Below are positions 32,854 to 41,026 of a stretch of DNA of 51,350 nt, piece after piece (within the stretch, counting starts at the first letter, position 1; each line of letters begins with the position of its first letter). This stretch comes from Micromonospora cabrerizensis (GTDB lineage Bacteria > Actinomycetota > Actinomycetes > Mycobacteriales > Micromonosporaceae): NCBI RefSeq assembly GCF_022230955.1, contig NZ_JAKKFI010000055.1, positions 1-51,350 on the forward strand, read 5' to 3'. The translations under genes and the position numbers were made by a program. The notes under the pieces were generated by a model that was not told the origin of the DNA, searched no databases, and saw only the letters and a program-made list of their open reading frames with translations.

Positions 32854-33459
32854 TCAGTCGGCCGGGCGGCGCAGGATGGTGACCGCGAACGGGGCGTCGT
32901 CGCGCCACGGGCGCAGGTCCCAGGTGGCGAAGCGCTGCTCCACGCGCAGCCCGGCGGCCACCGCGTCGGCGTCGAACGCGGTCAGCGGGTAGCCGCGCTC
33001 AGTGCCGAAGCCCACGGTCAGCACACCGTCGGGGCGCAGGTGCGCGGCGACGCGGCGCAGCACCTCCGGTTCGGTGCCGACGGCGACGAAGGCGAGCACG
33101 TTGCCGGCCAGCACCGCCGCGTCGAAAGGCTCCGCCTCACCCAGCGCCGGCAGATCCAGCTCGGCGAGGTCGGCGACCAGCCACGTCGGGCCCGGGTAGT
33201 CGGCGCGGGCGGCATCCACCAGCGCGGGGTCGGCGTCCACCCCGACCACCGTGTGCCCCCGCTCGGCCAGCGCGGCACCGACGCGGCCGGTGCCGCTGCC
33301 GGCGTCGAGGATCCGGGAGCCGGGCGCGACCAGAGTGTCCACCAGGCGGGCCTCTCCGGCCAGGTCCGCGCCCTCTGCCGCGAGCTTGCGGAACCGGTCG
33401 ATGTACCACTGTGAGTGCTCGGGACCGGTGTCGGTCGCCCAGCGGGTCGGGTTGGCCAT
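32854..33459 (-). CDS. Class I SAM-dependent methyltransferase
   Basis: 201 residues. Typical Methyltransf_25-like order: SRILDAGSGTGRVGAALAER (SAM loop), VVGVDADPALVDAARADYPG (acidic beta-2), WLVADLAELDLPALGE and FDAAVLAGNVLAFV, then LRRVAAHLRPDGVLTVGFGT. No clue to the substrate. The ATG at 33459 is used. It lies 54 bases downstream of no gene on its own strand, so it has its own promoter; the sugar permease gene on the same strand starts beyond the next gap. Confidence 0.85.
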   Translation of the reverse strand: MANPTRWATDTGPEHSQWYIDRFRKLAAEGADLAGEARLVDTLVAPGSRILDAGSGTGRVGAALAERGHTVVGVDADPALVDAARADYPGPTWLVADLAELDLPALGEAEPFDAAVLAGNVLAFVAVGTEPEVLRRVAAHLRPDGVLTVGFGTERGYPLTAFDADAVAAGLRVEQRFATWDLRPWRDDAPFAVTILRRPAD

Positions 33460-33513
33460 GAGGCCACCGTATCCGGGCCGGTGGGGGAGCGGCCGGGGAC
33501 CCGGAGGAGACGG

Positions 33514-34380
33514 TCATCCCTTCTCCGCGCCGCTGGTCAGGCCCTCGGTGAGGAGGCGCTCGCTGGCGAAGAAGAGGATCACGATCGGCAGGGTGAGCAC
33601 GACCGACCCGGCCATCAGCACCGTCTTGGGGACCTCCACCCCGTCGGCGAGCAGGGACAACCCCAGCGACACCGTCCACCGGTTGGGCTTGTCGACCAGG
33701 AACAGCAGGGCGAAGAGGAACTCGTTCCAGGCGATCATGAAGTCGTAGAGCGCGACCGCCATCACCGACGGCATGGCCAGCGGCAGGCTGACCCGGCGGA
33801 TGATCCCGAGCCGACCGGCGCCGTCGATGGCGGCGGACTCCTCCAGACTGACCGGGATGGTCTCGAAGTAGTTCCTCAGCATGTAGACCGAGACCGGCAG
33901 TGTCTGCGAGATGTAGACCAGCACCAGGCCGAACAGCGAGCCGCGCAGGTTGGCGAGGCTGAACGCCACGAACAGGGGGATCGCGATGACGATCGTCGGG
34001 AACAGGTAGACCGCCAGGAACAGGAAGTCGACCTGCCGCCGGCCGAAGAACCGCAGCCGGGCCACCGCGTACGCCCCGGGGATCGCGACGAGCAGGGTGA
34101 GCACGGTCGCCGCGACCGCGACCAGGCCGCTGTTGCGGATGAAGGTGAGGAAGCCCTGGCCGCCGTCGTCGGTGGCCTTGAGCACCTCGGCGTACGTGGC
34201 GACGGTCAGCTCACCGAAGCCGACCACCAGCGCGCCGGGGTCGAGCAGCAGCCGCTCGATCGGGCGCACCGAGAGCACCAGCATGTAGTAGAAGGGGAAG
34301 ACGGTGACCACCAGGAACGCGGCGATCACCAGGCGGCGCAGCCAGCGCAGGCTCACCGTCTCGACCACGTCCCGGTCCAT
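33514..34380 (-). CDS. Sugar ABC transporter permease, MalG type
   Basis: 288 residues with six transmembrane helices. The EAA loop ESAAIDGAGRLGIIRRVSLP, which docks to the ATPase, is clear at about residues 188-207. VIAAFLVVTVFPFYYMLVLS is TM1. Inner-membrane half of a CUT1-type carbohydrate importer with the upstream MalF-type gene, whose stop overlaps this ATG by one base (TGATG). No ATPase gene is in the cluster; in actinomycetes a shared ATPase such as MsiK usually serves these importers. Confidence 0.92.
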   Translation of the reverse strand: MDRDVVETVSLRWLRRLVIAAFLVVTVFPFYYMLVLSVRPIERLLLDPGALVVGFGELTVATYAEVLKATDDGGQGFLTFIRNSGLVAVAATVLTLLVAIPGAYAVARLRFFGRRQVDFLFLAVYLFPTIVIAIPLFVAFSLANLRGSLFGLVLVYISQTLPVSVYMLRNYFETIPVSLEESAAIDGAGRLGIIRRVSLPLAMPSVMAVALYDFMIAWNEFLFALLFLVDKPNRWTVSLGLSLLADGVEVPKTVLMAGSVVLTLPIVILFFASERLLTEGLTSGAEKG

Positions 34381-35336
34381 CAGCTCACCCTCCGTCCGAA
34401 GAAGCGCAGGTAGATCAGCACGAACACGATGAGCACCACGGCCAGCACGACCGCCTGCGCGGCCGCGGCGCCGATGTCGGTACGGGCGGTGAGGAACTCG
34501 TACACCCGCACGCTGACCACCTCGGTGCCCGCCGCACCGCCGGTGAGCAGGTAGACGTCGTCGAACTTGTTGAACGTCATGATGAAGCGCAGCACGCCCA
34601 GCAGGGCGATCACCGGCAGCAGTTGGGGCAGCAGGATGTGCCGGAAACGTTGGGTGGGGGTGGCCCCGTCGACCCGGGCGGCCTCCTCCAGCTCACCGGG
34701 CACCGCCTGGAGCCGGGCCAGCAGGAACAGGAAGGCGAACGGAAAGTAGCGCCACGCCTCGAACACGATCACCGTGGTCAGGGCGGTCGAGTCCTGCGAC
34801 AGGAACGGCACCGGGGCGTCCCAGCCGAGCAGACGCTGGCCCCACGCGTTGACGATGCCGAGCTGCGGGTCGAGCATCACCTGCCAGACGAAGGTCACCG
34901 CGACCACCGGCGCCACGTACGGCAGCAGCATGGACGCCCGGACCAGGGTGCGACCCCTGAACGGCCGGCGGACCACCAGGGCGGCCACCAGCCCGAGCAG
35001 GATCGACCCGACGGTACCGCCGACGCTGTAGACCAGCGTCACCCACAGCGTCTCGGCGAAGCCGGGCGTGTGCAGCACCCGGTCGATGTTGTCCATGGTG
35101 AAGTCGCCGAACAGGCCGGTCTTGCGCAGCGTGGCGAGCCGGACCCGCTGGAAGGCGAGCACCACGGTCCACACGATCGGGATGCCGATGACCGCGATCG
35201 TGACGAGCAGGGTCGGTGCGACCAGCGCGAGCCCGGCCCGGGACTCGCGGCGGCGCAGGGTCAGTGGTCGGCGCCGGGGTGGCTCCGGCCGCTCCCGGGT
35301 GGGGGAGCGGCCGGGGCCGGGCGCGGTGGTGGTCAA
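34380..35336 (-). CDS. Sugar ABC transporter permease, MalF type
   Basis: 318 residues from a TTG start that overlaps the stop of the binding-protein gene by four bases (TTGA). After a proline/arginine-rich N-terminus of about 30 residues come six membrane helices, beginning LALVAPTLLVTIAVIGIPIV. The EAA loop is LEEAARVDGATPTQRFRHIL. No ATG or GTG lies between the TTG and the first helix, so the TTG start is the only good choice. Partner of the MalG-type permease downstream. Confidence 0.9.
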   Translation of the reverse strand: MTTTAPGPGRSPTRERPEPPRRRPLTLRRRESRAGLALVAPTLLVTIAVIGIPIVWTVVLAFQRVRLATLRKTGLFGDFTMDNIDRVLHTPGFAETLWVTLVYSVGGTVGSILLGLVAALVVRRPFRGRTLVRASMLLPYVAPVVAVTFVWQVMLDPQLGIVNAWGQRLLGWDAPVPFLSQDSTALTTVIVFEAWRYFPFAFLFLLARLQAVPGELEEAARVDGATPTQRFRHILLPQLLPVIALLGVLRFIMTFNKFDDVYLLTGGAAGTEVVSVRVYEFLTARTDIGAAAAQAVVLAVVLIVFVLIYLRFFGRRVS

Positions 35337-36727
35337 TTGACGCCCGCCTTGATCGCGTCGACGTCCTTCCTGGCGCGGTTGGCGGTGGCCGCCGCGTCGG
35401 CCTTGCCGGAGACGAGGTCGGCCAGCACCTTGGGCACCGGCAGCTCCCCGAGCATGGCGCCGACCAGCTTGCCCTGCCCCTGGCTGAGGCCCCACCGACC
35501 GAACGTGTCCGGGCTGCGGCGCAACGTGGCCAACACCTCGTCGCCGTACACGTCGGTCAGGGGCTTCTTCGCGTCCACGCCGGCCTGGCTGGTGTTCCAC
35601 CGGGTCAGGTACGCCTCCGGCTCGGCCGGGGTGCCCTTGCGGACCGGGAAGCGGCCCTCGGGGGACATGCCGAACCAGCTCGGGTAGCCGTCGCTGAGCA
35701 TGTACTCCACGAAGGACTTCGCCGGATCGGCCACCGCGCCGTCCAGCACGGCCCAGGAGCTGATCTCGCCGTACTGGGCGGGCTCGGTGCCGTTCGGGCC
35801 CTTGATGGCGGTGACGAAGCCGCTGTTCTTCGCGAGGAACGTCGGGTCGGCCTGGCACTGCGGGCAGGTCGGCTTGGCGTCGTTACGCAGACCGGCCAGC
35901 TCGTCGAGGATGAACGGCGACCAGATCACCATGGCCGCCTTGCCGGCGAAGTAGGTGGCCCGGGTGGTGTCGACGTCCTGCGCGCCCTTCACCGAGCTGG
36001 TGCGGATCAGGTCGCCGTAGAAGCGGAACGCCTCGACGCACTGGGGCGAGTCCAGGGTGACCTTTCCGGAGTCGTCGCTGAGCTGGCAGCCGTTGGCCAG
36101 TGCCAGGTGTTCGAAGGTCTGCTGGGTGAACACGTCGCTGGGGGCGGTCGCCGCGGTGATCCCGGCGACGCCGCCGGTGTTCAGTCTCGCCGCGGCGGCG
36201 GTGATCCGCTCGTACGTGTCGGGGGCGGGCAGGCCGGCCGCGGCGAACAGGTCCTTGCGGTAGACGAGCAGTTGGCCCCAGCCGTCGCTGGGCACGGAGA
36301 GCTGCTGGCCGTCGTCGGAGGTGAGCTCCAGCGCCCGCGGTGAGAACGTCTGCCTGCCCAGTTTGTCGACGACCTCCGCGTTCGCCGAGGCGTGCAGCAG
36401 CTCGTTGCCGGCGAGCGTGCGGATGCCGGCGAGGGAGACCGAACCCACCACGTCGGGCAGGTCACCGGCGGCGGCGTTGGCGGCGATGAGGGAGGGGAAC
36501 TGGTCCTCGTTGACGGTCACCAGGTCGACCTGGATCCCCGTCTTCGCGGTGAAGTCGGCGACGATCGCCTTGGTGGCGGTGACCCGGTCGGCGACGTCCT
36601 CCAGGCTCCAGACGGTGATCTTCTTGCTGTTGCTGTCGGGTTCGTCGTCGCCGCAGGCCAGCAGGGTGGACGCTGTCAGTGCCATGATCAGGGTGGTGGC
36701 GAGTATCCGCCTCGGAGGTGCTGACAT
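35333..36727 (-). CDS. Sugar-binding lipoprotein of an ABC importer
   Basis: 464 residues. Lipoprotein signal with lipobox STLLAC (Cys25). The mature protein is a family 1 extracellular solute-binding protein: ITVWSLEDVADRVTATKAIV, FTAKTGIQVDLVTVNEDQFP, GDLPDVVGSVSLAGIRTLAG and, late, VEYMLSDGYPSWFGMSPEGR. GAGGAG lies nine bases before the ATG at 36727. First gene of the leftward uptake operon and divergent from the catabolic genes at 36843-40072. Likely substrate: an oligosaccharide or glycoside handled by those enzymes. Confidence 0.92.
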   Translation of the reverse strand: MSAPPRRILATTLIMALTASTLLACGDDEPDSNSKKITVWSLEDVADRVTATKAIVADFTAKTGIQVDLVTVNEDQFPSLIAANAAAGDLPDVVGSVSLAGIRTLAGNELLHASANAEVVDKLGRQTFSPRALELTSDDGQQLSVPSDGWGQLLVYRKDLFAAAGLPAPDTYERITAAAARLNTGGVAGITAATAPSDVFTQQTFEHLALANGCQLSDDSGKVTLDSPQCVEAFRFYGDLIRTSSVKGAQDVDTTRATYFAGKAAMVIWSPFILDELAGLRNDAKPTCPQCQADPTFLAKNSGFVTAIKGPNGTEPAQYGEISSWAVLDGAVADPAKSFVEYMLSDGYPSWFGMSPEGRFPVRKGTPAEPEAYLTRWNTSQAGVDAKKPLTDVYGDEVLATLRRSPDTFGRWGLSQGQGKLVGAMLGELPVPKVLADLVSGKADAAATANRARKDVDAIKAGVN

Positions 36728-36773
36728 CGGTGGCACTCCTCTCGAAGGGTACATGCCGGATCCAACACCTTCG

Positions 36774-36811
36774 ATTGATCAATAGCAAGACATATCGCGA
36801 TTTTTTGCTAT
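36774..36811. promoter_or_regulatory. Palindromic AT-rich control region of the sugar locus
   Basis: ATTGATCAAT (36774-36783) is a perfect ten-base palindrome. It is followed by an inverted repeat ATAGCAA (36782-36788) and TTGCTAT (36805-36811) around an AT-rich core with a run of six T. These lie between the divergent uptake and catabolic operons and are the obvious regulator binding sites. No regulator gene is adjacent. Confidence 0.5.
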
Positions 36812-36842
36812 CCTGGAGCCCAGTGCTACCGGGATGTGACAC

Positions 36843-37880
36843 ATGGGCAACTGGGTGGTCTCTCTCGCCGGGCCTCGACGGATCAGCCTCGAGCCCTGCC
36901 CCCCGGATCCGCTCGGCCCCGGCCAGGTCCGGGTCCGCACCTGCTACTCGGGCATCTCCGCCGGCACCGAGCTGACCCTCTACCGGGGCAGCAATCCCCG
37001 CCTCAGCAAGGACTGGGACGACGCCGCCCGGATGTTCGTCCCCCGGCAGACCCCGGTGCCCTACCCGCTGGTCGGTTTCGGCTACGAGGAGGTCGGCGAG
37101 GTCGTCGAGGTCGCACCGGAGGTCACCGACCGCCATCCGGGGCAGCTCGTCTGGGGCATCTGGGGGCACCGGGCCGAGGCCGTCCTCGCCGCCGAGGCGG
37201 TCCGCCCACTCCCCGCCGGGCTGGACCCGCTCGCCGCGGTCTTCGCCCGGCCCGGCGCCATCGCGCTGACCGCCGTGCTCGCGGGCGACCTGCACCTCGG
37301 CGACTGGGTCGCCGTCTTCGGGCAGGGCGTCATCGGGCTGCTGGCCACCCGGCTCGCCGTGCTCTCCGGCGCCCGGGTGGTGGCGGTCGACCCGGTGCCC
37401 GACCGGTTGGCGCACGCCGCCCGGTACGGCGCCCACTCCACGGTGGACGTTCGCGCCGAGTCCGCGGCCGCCGTGCTGCGTCGGGTCACCGGCGGCCGGG
37501 GTGCGGACGTCTGCCTGGAGTTGTCCGGGGCGTACCCGGCGTTGCACGAGGCGATCCGATCCACCGCGCACGCCGGGCGGGTCGTGGCCGCCGGCTTCTA
37601 CCAGGGCCAGGCCGACGCGCTCGGCCTCGGCGAGGAGTTCCACCACAACCGCATCCAGTTGGTGGCCGCCCAGGTCTCCGGGCCCACCCCCGCGCCGAGC
37701 ATGGCCGGGCGGTGGACCGGGGACCGGGTCGCGCAGACCTTCATGGACCTGGTGGCCGAACGCAGCGTCGACCCGTTGCCGCTGGTCAGCCACATCGTCG
37801 ACGCCAGCGCGGTCGCCGACGCCCTCGCGCTGCTCGACCGCGGCGCCGGTGACGTCCTCCAAGTGGTGCTGAGGTTCTAG
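36843..37880 (+). CDS. Zinc-type medium-chain dehydrogenase
   Basis: 345 residues. GroES-like N-terminal domain with CYSGISAGTELTLYRGSNPR and VGFGYEEVGEVVEVAPEVTD. The Rossmann domain carries VAVFGQGVIGLLATRLAVLS (GxGxxG) and ARVVAVDPVPDRLAHAARYG. The SAGTEL form is seen in sugar/polyol and BchC-like members that lack the structural zinc cluster; catalytic zinc binding is not certain. Probably oxidises a hydroxyl of the imported sugar or glycoside (3-keto-sugar chemistry is one possibility with the isomerase next door). First of three tightly packed genes; the next starts at the base after its stop. Confidence 0.85.
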   Translation: MGNWVVSLAGPRRISLEPCPPDPLGPGQVRVRTCYSGISAGTELTLYRGSNPRLSKDWDDAARMFVPRQTPVPYPLVGFGYEEVGEVVEVAPEVTDRHPGQLVWGIWGHRAEAVLAAEAVRPLPAGLDPLAAVFARPGAIALTAVLAGDLHLGDWVAVFGQGVIGLLATRLAVLSGARVVAVDPVPDRLAHAARYGAHSTVDVRAESAAAVLRRVTGGRGADVCLELSGAYPALHEAIRSTAHAGRVVAAGFYQGQADALGLGEEFHHNRIQLVAAQVSGPTPAPSMAGRWTGDRVAQTFMDLVAERSVDPLPLVSHIVDASAVADALALLDRGAGDVLQVVLRF

Positions 37881-38702
37881 ATGACCACCATCGCGCTGGC
37901 CTGCCAGGAACAACTCCTGCCGGGCGCCAACCTGATCCAGAAGTACGCCCTCGCGGCCGCCCTCGGCTACCAGGGCATCGAGCTACGCGGACGCGGTGAC
38001 CTCGCGTTCGCCCGTCGTCTGCCCGAGCTGCGCCGCGCCCGCGCCGCCGGGGTGGTGATGCCCACCGTCTGCGTCGAGATGGACCACTTCATCGGCGACT
38101 TCGACCCCGCCCGGTCCGCCGACGCGGTGCGCAACCTGCGCTCCCAACTGTCGGTCATCGGCGAGCTGGGCGGCCTCGGGGTGATGACACCGGCCGCCTG
38201 GGGCATGTTCTCCCGGCGGCTGCCGCCGTTCGAGCCGCCGCGCCCGCCGGCCGGGGACCGGCAGGTTCTCGTCGACGCCCTGGGTGAGCTGGGCGAGCAC
38301 GCCCGGGCCGAGGGGGTCACCCTCTTCCTGGAACCCCTCAATCGGTACGAGGACCACATGGTCAACCGTCTCGACGAGGCGGTGGCGCTCTGCGCCGCGG
38401 TCGGGTTGCCGTCGGTCCGGGTCGTCGCGGACACCTTCCATATGAACATCGAGGAGGACGACCTGCACCGCGCGCTGCGCGCCGCCGCGCCGTACCTCGG
38501 TCACGTGCAGGTCAGCGACTCCAACCGCCACCAGCCGGGCGCGGGGCACCTGGACTGGCCGGCGCTGGTGCGGACCCTGCTGGAACTGGACTACCGGGGC
38601 TGGCTCGCCCTGGAGTGCCGGCTGCGCGGCGACCCGGTCCGGGCCCTGCAACAGGCGGCCACGGTGCTGCGGCACGCCCTGCCCCGGCGGGCCGCCGCGT
38701 GA
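37881..38702 (+). CDS. Sugar phosphate isomerase/epimerase (AP endonuclease 2 fold)
   Basis: 273 residues, a TIM barrel of the xylose-isomerase-like group (IolE, IolI, tagatose epimerase). Metal ligands can be picked out: Glu in FLEPLNRYEDH, Asp and His in VVADTFHMNIEE, His in LGHVQVSDSNRHQPGAGHLDW and Glu in ALECRL. MPTVCVEMDHFIGDFDP lies in the substrate region. Likely interconverts or cleaves a keto-sugar made by the upstream dehydrogenase. It starts immediately after the dehydrogenase stop, and its stop is overlapped by the next GTG. Confidence 0.88.
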   Translation: MTTIALACQEQLLPGANLIQKYALAAALGYQGIELRGRGDLAFARRLPELRRARAAGVVMPTVCVEMDHFIGDFDPARSADAVRNLRSQLSVIGELGGLGVMTPAAWGMFSRRLPPFEPPRPPAGDRQVLVDALGELGEHARAEGVTLFLEPLNRYEDHMVNRLDEAVALCAAVGLPSVRVVADTFHMNIEEDDLHRALRAAAPYLGHVQVSDSNRHQPGAGHLDWPALVRTLLELDYRGWLALECRLRGDPVRALQQAATVLRHALPRRAAA

Positions 38703-40072
38703 GCGCCGGTGCCGGGCCGACGCGCGTCGGTGTGCCCGCCCCCCTCGACGCCGCCCGCACGGGTGGCCCGGCCGACGTGGTCGGGCTGCGCCGGCTCGCG
38801 GTCGACACGCTCGACGCCAACTGGGAACACGACCACACGGTGCCCTCGCGCACGCTCTACCCGCACCAGTGGAGCTGGGACTCCGCGTTCATCGCGATCG
38901 GGCTGGCCCACGTCCGCCCCGAGCGGGCCTGGCGGGAGCTGGCGAGCTTGTTCCGGGCCCAGTGGGCCGACGGACGGGTGCCGCACATCGTGTTCAACCC
39001 GGCGCTGCGGGTCGGCGCGTACTTCCCGGGGCCGGAGATGTGGCGCTCGGCGAACGCCCAGGGCACCCCTGACGTGGACACCTCCGGCCTGGTCCAGCCG
39101 CCGGTGCACGCACTCGCCGCGTTGCTCGCGTACCGGCGGGCACCCGACCCCACCGGGCTGGCCGCACTGCGCCAGCTCTATCCCGCACTGGTCGCCCAGC
39201 AGCGCTACCTGGCCGACCGGCGGGACGTGGCCGGCGACGGTCTGGTCTGCATCGTGCACCCGTGGGAGTCCGGGCTGGACAACAGCCCCGCCTGGGACGA
39301 GCCGATGGCCGCGGTCGGCGCCGAGGCGGCGGTGATGCGCGCGTACCGTCGGCATGACACCGCGCACGCCGACGCCGCGCACCGCCCCACGGACCTGGAC
39401 TACGCGCGTTACCTGGCGATCGTCGCCGCCTACCGCGACCGCGGCTACGACGACCGGGGTCTCGCCGACGGCCACCCGTTCCTGGTGGAGTGTCCGCTGT
39501 TCAACGCGGCGTTCGGGGCGGCCGAGCACGCGCTGGCCGAGATCGCCGCGCTCACCGGCGACGATCCCGGGCCGCACCGGGTTCGCGCGGCCCAGATCAC
39601 CGAAGCGCTGGTACGCCGGCTGTACGACCCGGCCACCGGCACGTTCCAGCCCCGCGACCTGCGCACCGACCGGCTGGTCAGCGCCCGTACCGTGCTCGGG
39701 CTGACACCGCTGATCCTGCCCGACCTGCCGACCCGGCAGGCCGACGCGCTGGTCGTCGAGGCCCGCTCGGCGCGCTTCGGGGTGGCTCGACACATGCAAC
39801 GGCCGCTGCCCACCTACGACCGCACCGCGCCCGACGTCGAGCCGCTGCGCTACTGGCGCGGGCCGAGCTGGCTGAACACCGGCTGGCTGGTCCGGCGCGG
39901 GCTGCTGGCGCACGGGCACCCGGACCTGGCCGCCGGGCTGCGCCGCTCGATGATCGGTCTGGTCGCCGGGGCCGGCTGCCACGAGTACTTCCATCCCGAC
40001 ACCGGCGTCGGGCTGGGCTCACCGGCGTTCAGCTGGACCGCCGCGCTGCTGCTCGACCTGCTGGCCGAGTGA
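38699..40072 (+). CDS. GH63/MGH1-like glycoside hydrolase
   Basis: 457 residues, an (alpha/alpha)6 toroid protein without a signal peptide. LYPHQWSWDSAFIAIGLAHV is the family's entry motif; GRVPHIVFNP, CIVHPWESGLDNSPAWDEPM, FLVECPLFNAAFGAAEHALA and RYWRGPSWLNTGWLVRRGLL follow in the order seen in mannosylglycerate hydrolase and related GH63 proteins. It probably hydrolyses a small imported glycoside, such as a glucosyl- or mannosyl-glycerate. The GTG start overlaps the isomerase stop by four bases (GTGA). Confidence 0.85.
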   Translation: MSAGAGPTRVGVPAPLDAARTGGPADVVGLRRLAVDTLDANWEHDHTVPSRTLYPHQWSWDSAFIAIGLAHVRPERAWRELASLFRAQWADGRVPHIVFNPALRVGAYFPGPEMWRSANAQGTPDVDTSGLVQPPVHALAALLAYRRAPDPTGLAALRQLYPALVAQQRYLADRRDVAGDGLVCIVHPWESGLDNSPAWDEPMAAVGAEAAVMRAYRRHDTAHADAAHRPTDLDYARYLAIVAAYRDRGYDDRGLADGHPFLVECPLFNAAFGAAEHALAEIAALTGDDPGPHRVRAAQITEALVRRLYDPATGTFQPRDLRTDRLVSARTVLGLTPLILPDLPTRQADALVVEARSARFGVARHMQRPLPTYDRTAPDVEPLRYWRGPSWLNTGWLVRRGLLAHGHPDLAAGLRRSMIGLVAGAGCHEYFHPDTGVGLGSPAFSWTAALLLDLLAE

Positions 40073-40128
40073 GTGTCCGGCGGGCCCGGGCTGGTAGCGT
40101 GCCCGGTCTTCGACCGGAAGGGGCGGGC

Positions 40129-40527
40129 GTGCCCGAGATCGACAAGGTGGCCTGGGTCCTCATCGAGGACGGGCGGGTGCTGAGCACCCGGTCCGAGGGC
40201 AAGGACGTCTGGTATCTGCCCGGCGGCAAGCGGGAGCCGGGCGAGACCGACCTGGAGACCCTGCGCCGGGAGGTCGACGAGGAGTTGAGCGTCGACGTGG
40301 ACGTCCGCGACGCGGTGCACCTGGGCACGTTCACCGCCCAGGCGCACGGCCACACGGGCGGCACCACAGTGCGGATGACCTGCTACCGGGCCGGATACCA
40401 GGGGCGGTTGCGCCCGGCCAGCGAGATCGCGGAGATGGGTTGGCTGGGGTACGCCGACCGGCACCGCACCTCGCCGGTCGACCAGATCATCTTCGATCAC
40501 CTGCTGGCCGAGGGCCTGCTGCGCTGA
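40129..40527 (+). CDS. Nudix hydrolase
   Basis: 132 residues. The Nudix box GGKREPGETDLETLRREVDE plus EL is intact (G-x5-E-x7-REVxEEL). PEIDKVAWVLIEDGRVLSTR is the first strand pair. GTG start with GGAAGGGG six bases upstream. Hydrolyses a nucleoside diphosphate linked to an unknown group; short Nudix enzymes of this shape often act on oxidised nucleotides. The frame runs 213 codons upstream inside the glycosidase gene but that part is not coding. Confidence 0.9.
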   Translation: MPEIDKVAWVLIEDGRVLSTRSEGKDVWYLPGGKREPGETDLETLRREVDEELSVDVDVRDAVHLGTFTAQAHGHTGGTTVRMTCYRAGYQGRLRPASEIAEMGWLGYADRHRTSPVDQIIFDHLLAEGLLR

Positions 40528-40569
40528 CGGCGCAGTTTGCCGACGCCGGCCGGGGGTAACCGCCCGGGC

Positions 40570-41007
40570 GTGACCGACGGCGACGGGTTTCCGTACTTCA
40601 TCGACGCGGTGTCCCGGCGGTCCGGCCTGCCGGCCGAGCAGGCCGCCGCGCTCGCTCAGGCTGTCCTGCAGACGATGGCCGAACGGGTGACCGGCGGCGC
40701 GCCCGACGACCTGGTGGGGCACCTTCCGGACGACGTCGACGGCTACCTGGCCGGCCCCGGGCCGGACGTGGACGGGCTGGACGCCGGGCTGGGGCTCGAT
40801 GCCGCCGCCGTTCCACCGCCCACGGACGCCGGTCCGGCGGAGTTCCTCAGCCGGGTGGGACAGCGCGCCGGGGTGGACCCGGCGACCGCGCGGGCCGGAA
40901 CGGGTGCGGTCTTCGCGACCCTTCGTGAGGCGATGACCGTCCGGGAGTTCCGGGAGATGGTGGCGCGCCTGCCGCGCGACGACGGCCCGGCCCCACCCGG
41001 GCGGTAG
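40570..41007 (+). CDS. DUF2267-type protein with two repeats
   Basis: 145 residues. Two helical repeats resemble DUF2267: FIDAVSRRSGLPAEQAAALA with LVGHLPDDVDGYL, and EFLSRVGQRAGVDPATARAG with MVARLPRDDG. An acidic proline/glycine-rich linker joins them. The GTG at 40570 begins the recognisable fold; no close ribosome site is seen. Function unknown; DUF2267 proteins are common in stress-associated clusters. It lies 42 bases after the Nudix gene and could be on its transcript. Confidence 0.7.
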   Translation: MTDGDGFPYFIDAVSRRSGLPAEQAAALAQAVLQTMAERVTGGAPDDLVGHLPDDVDGYLAGPGPDVDGLDAGLGLDAAAVPPPTDAGPAEFLSRVGQRAGVDPATARAGTGAVFATLREAMTVREFREMVARLPRDDGPAPPGR

Positions 41008-41026
41008 CTTGCGGTCGATGGGCTGC

